The notes beneath the pieces are model-generated. The model did no database searches and was not told where the DNA came from. It saw only the letters and a program-made list of their open reading frames with translations. From positions 3,844,001 through 3,908,000 of the forward strand of contig NC_056046.1 in NCBI RefSeq assembly GCF_004379255.2: DNA of 64,000 nt. The letters are read 5' to 3'. Within the stretch, counting starts at the first letter, position 1. Each line of letters starts with the position of its first letter. Origin of the DNA: Salvia splendens. Lineage: Eukaryota > Streptophyta > Magnoliopsida > Lamiales > Lamiaceae. Positions 25,207-35,316 of the stretch are shown here, in pieces. The translations under genes and the position numbers were made by a program.

Positions 25207-27249
25207 TTACCAATAGTCAGCACATGAACAGAAACCATCTCTGAAACGATGAAACCGGTTTGCATCTCTAACAATTATTGTTCTGTTTGTGAGCTTCGAG
25301 ATGTATTTTGCTGCAGAGTGGCAATCATCGCACATTCTAAGGTTCTTCATGACACGGATGGTTGCCCCTTGAGGTGTTTTCATGAGCGCATACGCTATGG
25401 ATAACTTCTCGCTGTGATAACCGAGCCAATCCTCTTTCTGTTCCTCCTCCACATCGTGCAGCTCCGTAGCAATATCTGGAACATAACCCAGAGTTCTAAT
25501 CTCAGCCAAAAGTTTTTTCACCTTGTCACGAATTTGAACAGACTCCACATGATTCATGTCACCAGAGACAAAGACGTGTGTATCATTTCTAATTTCTATC
25601 CAGCTCAACCCAGGCTCTTTTTTTATGTTCCTTTCTCTCATCAATTTTCTCACAGCGGAGGCTTTATCCCATCTCTTGGCTTTGGCGTGCATATTTGACA
25701 TTAGGATACACGTGCCAGCATCATCTGGGCCGATCTCCAGCAGTATGTCTGCAACTTTCTTTCCTAGACCATAATTCTGATGGACGAGGCAAGCGTTGAG
25801 CAAGTTTCTCCAGGCAATGGCATCCCATCTTAGTGGACTCGATCTAATGAAATTCTCCGCCTCATCTAGCCTACGTGCCCTACCTAGGAGCCCAACAATG
25901 CAGGTATAGTGCTCTAACCCGGGTTCAATGCCATATTCTCTCATCATATGATCCAGATAATAGAAACCTTCATCAACTCGCCCCGACAAGCTACAAGCAG
26001 AGAGCACCCCGACAAAAGTTACATAACTCGGTTGTTTCCATTCACTCAACATATGTTGAAACACATCAAGGGCTTCCATGCCAAGCCCATGATACGAGTA
26101 ACCATTTATCATCAAATTCCATGATATGACATCACGATCTAACAAACTCTCGAACAGCGTGCGTGCATCATCAATGAGGCCACATTTTGAAGCCATGTAT
26201 ATCAAAGCATTACCAACAACAATATCGTGCTTTAACCCCACCTTCTCAACGCGTGCATGTATCGAGCTGCCATACCCAAGAGCTGACAAACCAGCACACG
26301 AGTTCAAAAGCACTGCAAATGTGTATTCATTTGGTACAATGTTTTCGCGGTCCATTTCTAGAAACAGCTTAAGTGCTTCTTCAAAGCATTCATTCTGTGT
26401 ATAGGCAGTTAGAGCAGCTGTCCAAGTCACCTCATTTCTTGCTCTCAATGAATCAAAAACTTTTCTCATCTGTGAAACATCACCACATTTTCCATACATA
26501 TCAATTGTGGCGCTACCCACGAACAAATCATGATCCAAACCAATCTTCAACAGTCGTCCATGAACTTGCCTTCCCAATATCAAATCTTTAAGATGGCCAC
26601 AAACACTGAAAACATTAACACAAGTAACACCATCCCACCTACTCCACTCCAATTCCTCAATCATCATACGCAAAACATAACACGCCTCGGTCAAGTACCC
26701 ATGTGCCAAGAGTCCTTTCAACACCGAATTATAAGTGCAAAGATCCGATCTTGGTGGTGAATCAAGAACCTGCATGGCCTCTTTCAGATGAGTTGACATC
26801 GTATACAGGTAAACAAGTGCATTCTTAACATATTGATGAAATATCAATCCAGACTTCAATGCATACCCGTGACACTGCTGGCCTTCATCCAGCAATCCAC
26901 AATTCGAGCACGACGAAAGAACCATCGGAAGCACATGCCTGTTTGGGTTTAGTTTATCCACATTAACCATTTTTCTCCACAGCTGCACAACTTCTTGAGC
27001 GTAGCCGTGCTGTGAATACCCGGACATCATGCTGCCCCAAGAAACGACATTCCTCTTCCGCATTTTGTCGAACAGTATGCGCGCACTCGATAAATCACCA
27101 CACTTTGCATAGTGATTGATCAACGAGTTCTTCTCAATTACGTGGTTCCGTGTAATTTGATTGATAACAATGAGATGTGCGTGGATGGCTTTACCGAATT
27201 TGAGGTTTCTAGCTTCTGCCGATGCTTTTAGAAGCTTTCTCACGTCCAT
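25207..27249 (-). CDS. PPR protein with E/E+ and DYW deaminase domains (EMB2744-like)
   Basis: A single uninterrupted exon encodes 680 residues. From about residue 6 on it is a series of PLS-type pentatricopeptide repeats (e.g. [48 protein letters not shown]). E and E+ motifs follow, then a complete DYW domain with the deaminase signature HSE...CDDCH and the C-terminal CSCADYW. Such proteins bind organellar RNA and edit specific cytidines to uridine; the target is unknown. The overall sequence recalls Arabidopsis At5g39680 (EMB2744), identified from memory. An organelle transit peptide is not obvious at this start; an upstream in-frame start is not seen, so a weak or internal signal is possible. 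Confidence 0.9.
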   Translation of the reverse strand: MDVRKLLKASAEARNLKFGKAIHAHLIVINQITRNHVIEKNSLINHYAKCGDLSSARILFDKMRKRNVVSWGSMMSGYSQHGYAQEVVQLWRKMVNVDKLNPNRHVLPMVLSSCSNCGLLDEGQQCHGYALKSGLIFHQYVKNALVYLYTMSTHLKEAMQVLDSPPRSDLCTYNSVLKGLLAHGYLTEACYVLRMMIEELEWSRWDGVTCVNVFSVCGHLKDLILGRQVHGRLLKIGLDHDLFVGSATIDMYGKCGDVSQMRKVFDSLRARNEVTWTAALTAYTQNECFEEALKLFLEMDRENIVPNEYTFAVLLNSCAGLSALGYGSSIHARVEKVGLKHDIVVGNALIYMASKCGLIDDARTLFESLLDRDVISWNLMINGYSYHGLGMEALDVFQHMLSEWKQPSYVTFVGVLSACSLSGRVDEGFYYLDHMMREYGIEPGLEHYTCIVGLLGRARRLDEAENFIRSSPLRWDAIAWRNLLNACLVHQNYGLGKKVADILLEIGPDDAGTCILMSNMHAKAKRWDKASAVRKLMRERNIKKEPGLSWIEIRNDTHVFVSGDMNHVESVQIRDKVKKLLAEIRTLGYVPDIATELHDVEEEQKEDWLGYHSEKLSIAYALMKTPQGATIRVMKNLRMCDDCHSAAKYISKLTNRTIIVRDANRFHRFRDGFCSCADYW

Positions 27250-28169
27250 TGCGTATGGCGCGAAAATTGAGTTGCGGAGGAGGCAGACAACGAGAAAGAA
27301 AATGAGAAGGGGATGTGGCAGTAAGAGAGCTGAAAAACGATGTTATAACGAAGGATACGGCGGCTGCTCGGCGTCGGCGAAAGACGACTAATTTTTCCAA
27401 CACAGCAGAGAGAGCTGCGAGAGAGAGATGCTATATACGTGCGTTTCAGAGTAAGTGGGTGTTGAGAAAAGAGGGAAGAAAGGGAACATCGGTGAGGGCG
27501 TAGTCAGCCCGGCGGCGGAGAACACAGTCGCGGCTGAGAAAGGGCCGAGAATGCGACGGAGAAGAGGAAAAAAAAAAGACAACAAATTTAATTTATTTTT
27601 CTTTTACTTTTATGTACTTGGTCGAATTGGACTTGGTATAATAGTTGGGCTCCACTTTTATGTATTTTGTATTTAAAAATTTATGTAATGATATTTTTTT
27701 CTTATTTTATTTAATTAATTGACCATATAAATTAATTATAATAAATTTTCAAAGTTGCGCATAATGGGGAGTTAACACTTATTCGTAATCACAATGAATA
27801 ATTGAATATAGCTAAAAATGAAAATTAAGCAACTACAGCATTACATAAAACACTTTAGGGTGAAAATTTGTGGTTGGAAAAAAGTAATGAAGAAAGACAC
27901 CTGCCTTAATGAGGTATAATTTCCAACCCTAAAAGCGAAGTCAATTTCCAGTCACCTAAAAGCAAAGTCGAGTTAATTATTGTGATTAGAATTGGTACAA
28001 ACCAGGGCAAATCATTAAAAAACAATTTTTGTTTCTCTGTCGTAAAAGTTTTCAAACCTCAAAACTTGGCTTAGAATCAAATAATTAACTATTAAAAAAA
28101 TGTTGCATAATGGATATATATATTTGAGTTCAGCATTCAGCCAAATCTACCGCTACCTTTGCAAGCAAA
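27250..28169. other. Divergent promoter region between PPR and thaumatin-like genes
   Basis: About 900 bases between two divergently transcribed genes. The 27250-27560 part is GC-richer (probable PPR leader). On the thaumatin side a TATA-like TATATATATTTGAG lies at about 28113-28126. No further genes. Confidence 0.4.
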
Positions 28170-29545
28170 ATGAAATCCCCAACCTTCTTTATTTCCCTTG
28201 TTTGGCTCCTCATTTCATCAGGTAATCATGCAATATAATCACTTGCTCCTTTATAGTATATTGTTATTTTGGTATTTGTGTGTAATTTATACCCTTCATT
28301 TTAATACCCCATCTCCCAAAGAAAAAAAGATTGAGCACTATTTACCTTTTTTTATTTGGACACATTGCATTAAAAACCATGAATTTCGGTGGTCGATCCC
28401 AAAACTTTAAAAATAGTCAATTATATCATAAATTTTCCATTTTATACAATTGCCACATTCATTAGATTTGGGAATGAAATTATGTATGATTCAAAAGCAA
28501 AATACTTTATTCTAGTCTTACATTATACAGTATATTTTAATATTATTAAAATCAATGACTTTTTTTGGTGATAAAAAATTATGAATTTCAATTTCCATAT
28601 CCATATCATACACAATCTCCTTCAAATACAAATAAATGAGACAATTAAGAAAATGTCAATATATACTAATTAAATATTTTAGAAAGTGAGATTGACCCAA
28701 AATTTTGTTACCACTTACTTGTCCACCTGCTCAAAATTAAAACACTATAGTATGTAATATACCAAATATTAGACAATAACACCACATAATTACTTCTAAT
28801 TGTTACATATATTAAAGAAAAATATTTGTTGCAGGGCATGTAAGTGCATGCACATTCTACATTAGCAACAAATGCCCATTCCCCATATGGCCCGCCACGG
28901 CCCCAAACACGGGCCACCCCGTCATCGCGGGAGGCGGCTTCCACCTCCCGCCCGCCCGGCCGAACCCACAAATTCCCCGCCCCAGGCGACTGGTCGGGCC
29001 GGATCTGGGCCCGAACCGGATGCAATTTCGACGCCGTCAACAACCAACCCGCCTGCGAAACCGGCGACTGCGCCGGCAAACTCGAGTGCGGCGGCGCCAT
29101 CGGTCTCCCGCCGGCCACTCTTGTCGAGTTCACACTGCAGGCCGACAAGCGGAAGCCGATTTTCTACGACGTCAGCGTGGTGGACGGCTACAACCTCCCC
29201 GTGGCCGTCTCGACGCGGCCCTCCGACGCGAAGTGCAGCATCGGAGGGTGCGTGAGGGATGTGAAGGAGGCGTGCCCGGAGGAACTGCAGGTGAGGAACC
29301 GGAGAGGGGAGGTGGTGGCGTGCAAGAGCGCCTGCTTGGCTTTCGACGTCGACGCGTTTTGTTGCCGGAATGAGTATGGGAGTCCGGCCAAATGCAGGCC
29401 TAATGAGTATTCCAAGATATTCAAGCGCGCGTGCCCGGCGTATGTTAGCTACGCTTTCGACACGCCGTCGCCGCTCGTCAACTGCCCCTCGGATGTTTAT
29501 GTTGTCACTTTTTGTCCCGGCGGTGTCGGCGCCGCCGCGGAATAG
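28170..29545 (+). pseudogene. Thaumatin-like protein (PR-5 family), frameshifted in exon 2
   Basis: Exon 1 (28170-28221) encodes a signal peptide (MKSPTFFISLVWLLISSG). Exon 2 begins at 28835 after a TTGCAG acceptor and continues in frame with the thaumatin N-terminus CTFYISNKCPFPIW. Around 28947-28958 the tetranucleotide CCCG is present in duplicate (CCGCCCGCCCGG), which moves the frame by one base; the remaining domain (GDWSGRIWARTGC ... YVVTFCPG) continues in another frame to TAG at 29543. All 16-Cys-type landmarks appear present across the two frames. Extracellular thaumatin-like proteins act in defence and wall biology. This allele is broken as read; a sequencing error in a GC-rich run is a real alternative. 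The gene recalls At5g40020 by position. Confidence 0.75.
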
Positions 29546-30968
29546 AGGGTATTGCATACATTGTTGTGGTCGAAGTTACTAATAAACTCGAACAAATAGA
29601 TGTATTATGGAGTATGTAATAGGAGTATAAGACTGTATGATTTAAATTAATTTAATATTTGGAGATTATAGCTTATTAGTAAGGATAAGCGTCCTGTGCT
29701 CTTGCAATAAGATTAAAAAATCAATCAAGTAATAGCCAAATGCATTCTTACTGTCAATGGGAAAATATATATCAAATTATGCATAGAAAACGAGCATTTG
29801 AGGTCTAGTTTGAGGATGTTTTGAGAAATCTGAGAAAATTTGACATTGAGAAAATGAGATTTGGTACTTATATTAATAGTTTTAAGGCATCGCATCCAAA
29901 GGCTGAACTGATCTTATACGAAATTCAAAATCATAACAACTGACTGCACGATAAGAACATCTCTCCAATTCGAACTTTGAAGTCTTACAATACACGACAA
30001 GACAAGTCGTAAACACCGGCCAATGGAACATGTTAATTAATACTCGAGTTCTTTTCCATACTTGGCATCAGTGTAAATCAAACAATGAATATTCACTTCA
30101 ATTGTTGTTTTCAAGCTTATTTTGGACTGTAATAAAATAAGCATGGAGAGTTGGAGAGATTATAGAAGAACAAAAGTGATCTATCGATCTAAAGTAAAGA
30201 TTTATTAGAAGTACCTGATGGAACTGGAGAAAATAGATTTTGACGTGATTTATTGATGACAAATTATAGGAGCATTCGGTTCTATTTATAACTAGTTGTA
30301 CATATTTTTTTTTTCAATTTTGAGTAAAATATAGTAGTAATAAATAGAGAACATTTTCAGTATATAATAATCTTATGTATATTATATATGGATGATACAA
30401 TTAAAGTAGTGAAGAAATTACTAAGGTATTTGACAAATTTGAAAATAAATCCAATACACATGCAAATTTATGATAATATACCTACAATTCAAATTAAATA
30501 TGTGTTTATTGATGGATGTACATAATATAAAATTAATAATTGCGATAAAATTTTTAATCTTCTGAAGCAAAAATATCCAAAATTAAAATTAAAATGTGTA
30601 CTCTTCGTGCATTCGGTAACAACAAATTAATTAAAGATTTAAGGAGTAAGGAGTAAGGGAGAGAAAATTTATCAACATATAAATTAAATAAAAGATAAAG
30701 AAATTAAGTATACAAATATTATTTTTATTTATTCATTCCATCATATAATTAATTTATTCTCAATAATCAAGACTGATCGTTTGTGATGGTATACTGGATA
30801 AGATTCAAATATCAGGCTCGACAACATATTACTGATATTATGATTAGAGGTGGCAAAATTGTGCTACTCAGGTCATTATCAGATTGCGAACCAACCATTT
30901 AACCCAAAATCAACCGGTTAAGGAACTCCTGAATCAAACACAAACCTGACACATGTTATCTTAAAACA
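29546..30968. other. AT-rich spacer downstream of the thaumatin-like gene
   Basis: 3' UTR of the thaumatin-like gene probably occupies the first 150-200 bases. The rest is AT-rich, with no gene recognised. Confidence 0.35.
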
Positions 30969-31125
30969 CAAACACATTCTACATTAGCAACAAATGCCCA
31001 TTCCCCATATGGCGAGCCACAGCCCCCAACACGAGTCACCCTGTCATCATGGGAGGTAGTTTCCACCTCCCTCGGCTGAACCCACAAATTCCCAACTCCC
31101 AGCGACTGGTCTGGCTGGATTTGGG
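30969..31125 (+). pseudogene. Diverged fragment of the thaumatin-like exon 2
   Basis: The segment from ACATTCTACATTAGCAACAA to GACTGGTCTGGCTGGATTTG matches 28850-29019 of the upstream gene over about 155 bases, with roughly one in five bases changed and small deletions. It contains no exon 1, no stop-defined frame and none of the C-terminal domain. It looks like a local partial duplication. At the place of the CCCG duplication this copy lacks the extra four bases. Confidence 0.8.
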
Positions 31126-31597
31126 TTTGAATCAACCGATTTAGGAACTAAAATCTGGACCATTAGATTTTCAAATTTGATTTTTTTTTTTGCAGTTTGC
31201 CCATTGTTATTGGCTCAAGTGTTGAGGTTTATAATTTATTATTGGGACCGTAACCTCCCATTAAAAACTTATAATCAAAGCCCACTATTCAAATGTTTCC
31301 AAATTAAATAAATGTCATTGGGCTCAGCTGCCTATATCCACCCACCCCTACTTGCAATACACAGATGCTATACTAGGAATTAGTTAAATAAACATGTAAC
31401 AGTGTTTCACATATATTAGTATGTGGCTAGTTTACAAAGTTTCTTTAACCAGGAGATTCTTAATCAAATGTCACAAGATCGGTTGATGCCTAGATGTTGA
31501 ACCTAATAAAAATTAGTACTATAACAAAATTTCCTACTATAGTATTTCCCAATTAAAATAGTTCAACTACTTATTTTAGGAGAAATGATCCCTAACA

Positions 31598-31740
31598 AAT
31601 TGGGCCTAGGCCTAGCCCACTAAACAAAACCCTTTTTAAATCCCACACCACAAATTTCTCAACGCCCACCACTACTCTCGCTTGCGGCGCTCCGCCTCTC
31701 GATCTAGGGTTTTAAAACCACTCTCCTCCCTATATATTCA
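31598..31740 (+). promoter_or_regulatory. Site II / telo-box / TATA promoter of the snoRNA cluster
   Basis: A near-palindromic double site II (TTGGGCCTAGGCCTAGCCCA, 31600-31619) is followed by telo-box-like AAAACCCTT, then CTAGGGTTTT (reverse telo-box, about 31705-31714) and a TATA box CTATATATT at 31730-31738. This combination is known from plant snoRNA, ribosomal-protein and translation-factor genes. It faces the snoRNA series that starts 120 bases downstream. Confidence 0.7.
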
Positions 31741-31861
31741 GCTGAGTTATCACTGCAAATCTCATCTTCTTCACATTAGGCTACAGCTCTCGATTTACGT
31801 TTCTTTTTATTTTCTCGATTTCTTAGGTTGTTTCAGGTTTTTTGATTGAATTCTACACTGG

Positions 31862-31944
31862 AAACCATGTGATGAGAAAATTAACTGCAACAATATGATC
31901 GGAATATTTCCCATGATTCCTAGTATTTAAGTCTCTGATGATTT
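31862..31944 (+). ncRNA. Box C/D snoRNA candidate, 18S-directed (snR47/U36-region type)
   Basis: Box C GTGATGA (31869-31875) and box D CTGA (31935-31938) are enclosed by a short terminal stem (AAACCA with TGATTT, one mismatch). The segment TTAACTGCAACA is complementary over 12 bases to the conserved 18S rRNA sequence TGTTGCAGTTAA, the neighbourhood of the 2'-O-methylated A guided by snR47/U36 elsewhere. The D' box next to this guide is degenerate, so the exact target nucleotide is uncertain. A decayed copy lies at 33774-33867. Confidence 0.7.
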
Positions 31945-31980
31945 CCCCCCTATTTTTCTACTACTATGTTTTTATTTTTC

Positions 31981-32064
31981 GAGGAGATATGATGATTACC
32001 TTATTTGGTCCGTGTTTCTGAACTAACCCTGACTGATAAACCTTTCCAAACCTCTGATCTCCTC
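31981..32064 (+). ncRNA. U18: U18 box C/D snoRNA
   Basis: Terminal stem GAGGAGA (31981-31987) pairs perfectly with TCTCCTC (32058-32064). Box C is ATGATGA (31989-31995), D' CTGA (32018-32021), a C'-like TGATAAA follows, and D is CTGA (32054-32057). The guide upstream of D', TTGGTCCGTGTTT, is complementary to the invariant large-subunit rRNA sequence AAACACGGACCAA and is identical to the guide of U18 snoRNAs as I remember them. The fifth base upstream of D' pairs with an A, consistent with the known Am target of U18. High confidence from structure plus guide. Confidence 0.92.
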
Positions 32065-32129
32065 ATTTTCAATATTCTTACCGATTTATTAATTTTTGAA
32101 TTTGTGTTTTATACAAAATCGTTTTTTGT

Positions 32130-32185
32130 GGCTCTGTGATTATCTGCCTAATTATTAGGCCATATACGCTATTCTGATAATTATC
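32130..32185 (+). ncRNA. Short or degenerate C/D snoRNA-like sequence, guide against 18S
   Basis: ATATACGCTATT directly before CTGA (32174-32177) is complementary to the conserved 18S sequence AATAGCGTATAT (12 bases) and resembles the 3' part of U54 and the target region of snR77. The only upstream C-like box is GTGATTA (32136-32142), one base off consensus, and no terminal stem was found; the C-to-D distance (about 31 bases) is unusually short. It may be a functional minimal snoRNA or a decayed one. Confidence 0.5.
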
Positions 32186-32267
32186 ATGTGGAAGAACTTT
32201 TCTAGTATGAGAGCTGCTTGTTTCTAAAATAAAATTGATTCTTCGTTTTTATGAATCTCTTTTATTT

Positions 32268-32357
32268 TGCTGTGATGATTAATGAAATAAATTCACATGT
32301 CAGACTTCAGAGATTATTTATAATCAATGAGAAGACTATTTCATGATTCCTGAGCAT
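32268..32357 (+). ncRNA. Box C/D snoRNA candidate, target unknown
   Basis: Box C GTGATGA (32272-32278), a C'-like CAATGAG near 32327, possible D' CAGA near 32301 and box D CTGA (32350-32353) stand in correct order and spacing (about 85 bases). A short TGC/GCA stem lies outside. Neither guide candidate (upstream of D' or D) matches an rRNA stretch I recall, so it could be an orphan snoRNA. Confidence 0.55.
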
Positions 32358-33773
32358 ATCTTTGTATTGTTTTTATAGTAATGGTATTTAATATTTATAA
32401 TGTTTTTTCTTATCTAACTAACTATCTCTCTTTAATTGGGTTTCTGGTTCTGCTTGGTTTTGAAGAAAAGAAAAAGAGTTTGGCTCATTTGATAACAGTG
32501 GACTTTGATGACTCATTATAATATGTTAATGCTTGGACCTAATTATTCTATATGGACTTTTAATGATAAATTAGAATTTTATTCGAATTTGTAAAAGTGC
32601 AAGTAGTCTGAATCCAGGATTTTATGATCAACTTGATGCTCCTGTTTTGTTGTAAATTGTAAATGCCATCAACTTCAATTGAATTTTGAATATCCCACGT
32701 GGTCTAGAATTTTGAACTGCAATATTAAAGTTTGATTTTAAGTTTACATACTATCGAATTTATGACATTTTCCCTATAAAATTGAGTATAAAATTCAATT
32801 TAGCATATCAATCCTGAACATGAGAAATGTTAAAGCAGTGTATCAAACCTTAACATGAATAAATGTCATAATTAGCCAAGCTTGGGTTTCCACTGCTGTC
32901 ATATATGTAGTTGCTTCCATCTCTCAGGCACAAGTTTGAGGCCTTGGGAGATAGCTTTTGGCAGCCAGTGGTTTAAGGCCTCCGGAGTGTGAGTAGTTGC
33001 TTTCATCTCTCAGGCACAAGTTTGAGGCCTCGGGAGATGGGCTTCTGGCAGCCAGTGGTTTAAGGCCTCCGGAGTGTGAGGGCTGCCAAGGCGACGGAAT
33101 TGCTTTTTTGCTGCGATAAACGTCATAATTAATTTCTATAAATAAACAACGTTGGAACTTGGAAGCATAAATTACCTTCGTTGTTGATTTTTTCAAAAAA
33201 TCGACAGGATTTATATTTTAACATTTTTTAATCATGAGTAAATTGGAGCCAAAAAATACTAACTTTATTAAATTCAACGTATTAAGAAATTTAGGTTCTT
33301 GTATAAATTATGCTCATATTGTTTACTTTATTTCAAGAGAAGATAATTAAAAAATTGAAATAAAAACACCCTTAATAGGTTTGATTGTATGTAAGTCATA
33401 AATAAAGTGAAATAGAACCTGATAAATGATTATACCATGAATTTTGGGACTAATGGTGATATTTTATTTTTCAAAGGATCGCGCTTATGCAAATTCAATA
33501 GTTTAGGAAATAATTCTGTTCACTCTTCTTTTTTCCAATTATCCTTTTATAAATGTTATTAATAATTTTAAATTGTCATATTGTTTCTTCTTATTATTTT
33601 TAGTAGGCATTTTATAATAGTATATTATTAGATGATAAAATATGAAATAAAAAACATTTTTTAAAGAATAAAAAGAAAAATCTGAAATTAATTTTACATG
33701 ATTAATTCATAAGATATATTCGTATATCCTAAAATTATTTCATTTTCCCCATTTATTTATTTTTGTTGTGTTT
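32358..33773. other. Remainder of the possible snoRNA host transcript and spacer
   Basis: Contains a further weak C/D candidate (TTTGATGACT near 32504 to CTGAATCC near 32618, over-long) and the tandem duplication listed separately. No protein-coding frame is seen. Confidence 0.3.
32911..33080. repeat. Tandem duplication of about 86 bp
   Basis: AGTTGCTTCCATCTCTCAGG and its copy AGTTGCTTTCATCTCTCAGG begin two units that each end with GGTTTAAGGCCTCCGGAGTG. The units differ at only a few positions, so the duplication is young. GGCCTCCGGAG and GCCTTGGGAG give each unit partial dyad symmetry. Confidence 0.85.
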
Positions 33774-33867
33774 GCATTCTACACTGAGATCATGTGATAA
33801 GAAAATTAACTGCAACAATATGATCGGAATATTTCCTATGATTCCTAGTATTTAAGTCTGGTGATTT
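33774..33867 (+). pseudogene. Decayed duplicate of the snoRNA at 31862-31944
   Basis: The sequence GAAAATTAACTGCAACAATA and the following 40 bases match the first snoRNA almost exactly. Box C has changed to GTGATAA and box D to CTGG, so it is unlikely to be processed. The flanking CATTCTACACTG/ATTCTACACTG is shared too, so the duplication included flanking sequence. Confidence 0.75.
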
Positions 33868-34435
33868 CTCTTTACCTCATTCATTTTGTTTTATAGACTG
33901 TTTTCACTCTAAATTTTAGCCATTTTCAACTTTACAGTAATTATAATTTTAATTTTGTGTCCTTATAAAATGAATTTATTGTAATGTTTTATAATATTTT
34001 AAACAATTAGACATTTGGAAATCTCCATTTGATGAATTGGTACGAGGATTAGTTATGGATAGCTGTTTAAAAGTATTTGTACTGTTGATATATTATATTA
34101 GATAATTTGGCCCCCATATTTAAATTTGGTTATAAGTTTAATTGTCCAAACTAAGAAATTTATTTGTTTCTTAGAAATCCGCACGAAACTATATTACTAT
34201 ATTCGAAGAAAGTCTTGCAACTTGTCAAAGAAACACAAACATAGTGTGAACTAAGAAATGAAATTCTAAAACTTGAAACTAGTAATCAACGCATTTTCTT
34301 ACATGTACACAAAGCAGGTCATTAAAAGTAGTACATATTTTAACATACTAAAAAATAAATCTATGTATAAGGAGTATAAGTCTTGAAAATTTGAAATTGT
34401 CAAGGTCGTTTTAATATTGCTCATTGCTCAACCCT
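33868..34435. other. AT-rich spacer before the miRNA-like locus
   Basis: No gene or repeat recognised in this 570-base stretch. Confidence 0.35.
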
Positions 34436-34443
34436 CTATAAAT
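34436..34443 (+). promoter_or_regulatory. TATA box of the miRNA-like locus
   Basis: TCTATAAATAC lies about 75 bases upstream of the foldback at 34510, a usual distance for a plant pri-miRNA with start site about 30 bases downstream of the box. Confidence 0.45.
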
Positions 34444-34509
34444 ACAATTCATGTAAATAGAAACATACAATTCATTTTAAAAGATGCATGTGTTATAGTG
34501 TGATTTATT

Positions 34510-34610
34510 AGAGCGGCAAGAGTCACTTCGTAGGAGAGATGACACTTGTTCATATCTGATATAGGTTTGAGCGAGTGTTTCACTTCTGCGACGTGACTTT
34601 TGTTCGCTCT
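34510..34610 (+). ncRNA. miRNA precursor-like foldback, miR391/miR4376 type
   Basis: The arms 34510-34553 and about 34567-34610 pair along some 44 bases with scattered mismatches and one bulge; the foot AGAGCG/CGCTCT is perfect. The candidate mature RNA on the 5' arm is TTCGTAGGAGAGATGACACT (starting 34527), opposite about 34571-34591. It resembles miR391 (begins TTCGCAGGAGAGAT as I remember it) and miR4376/miR5225, members of the miR390-related superfamily; miR4376 is reported to target a Ca2+-ATPase (ACA10) transcript. A single TATA box lies upstream. No small-RNA data are available here. Confidence 0.72.
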
Positions 34611-35223
34611 CTATTATTATGCAACAATTTATTTTTCGAAGGTATTACTAGGAGTAATACTCATACATTGTTCTATGCATGTCATAATTGCTTGTGATAA
34701 TGCATACAACAATTTATTTTATTATTCATAGAAAAAAGGCGAGTTGGCCAAGGCTACTAATGTTCTAATGTAAGCTATAAAATATAGTAACGTACGAATT
34801 TATGAGGTTATTACATCACTGTGGTTCCAATTGAATGTGTAAAATTAATTAAGAATACAACTGAAATTGACATCATTAATATATACAAGTAGCAATGAAG
34901 GAGATATTAACGAGGATGAGACGATATAACAAATACAGCCAGCTGTATATTCAAGTAATTTAATAAGTCAAGTGGCTTACTAAGTAGAAATCAAATAACA
35001 CCTTCCCCTAATGCTGCCTTGTTTAGACTTAAGTAGATTCCTTTAAATGACACTCTTAGGCAGCCTTCTTCATCACTTACAAATGTGGGATTCATTCATC
35101 ATCATGCTCTGCCCCATCCGCGCACGAGGCTCGGTCGAGTGGTTGGACGGATCGTCCCACTCGGCTAAGTGGCACATCCTCCCCCATAGTCGCCTGGTCG
35201 GGACACATTTTGGTGGAAGGAAG

Positions 35224-35316
35224 TGAAAGGGAGTTTTGTCGCAAGAGAGATGAGGCTCGCTATATTAATTTGATACGAAGCCCTCCTCTCTCCTCGACAA
35301 AACTCCCTCCATTTTC
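35224..35316 (+). ncRNA. Second miRNA precursor-like foldback, miR3627-like
   Basis: GGGAGTTTTGTCG on the 5' arm pairs perfectly with CGACAAAACTCCC on the 3' arm, and pairing continues through AGAGAGATGAGGCTCG against CGAAGCCCTCCTCTCTC with few mismatches; the loop is about 15 bases. The 5'-arm candidate TTGTCGCAAGAGAGATGAGG (from 35236) resembles miR3627 (TTGTCGCAGGAGAGA... from memory), which belongs to the same superfamily as the foldback 0.7 kb upstream. The two may derive from one primary transcript or from a local duplication. Confidence 0.62.

Noticed and set aside
28922..29557. Long minus-strand frame over the thaumatin-like exon
   Set aside because: GC-rich antisense shadow; the plus strand has the conserved thaumatin sequence with cysteines.
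32504..32622. Fifth box C/D snoRNA
   Set aside because: The C-like box is weak, the distance to CTGA is over 110 bases and no rRNA guide is seen.
35100..35200. tRNA-like or hairpin sequence in the GC-richer stretch before the second foldback
   Set aside because: Small GAGTGG/CCACTC stems only; no tRNA A or B box consensus and no cloverleaf.
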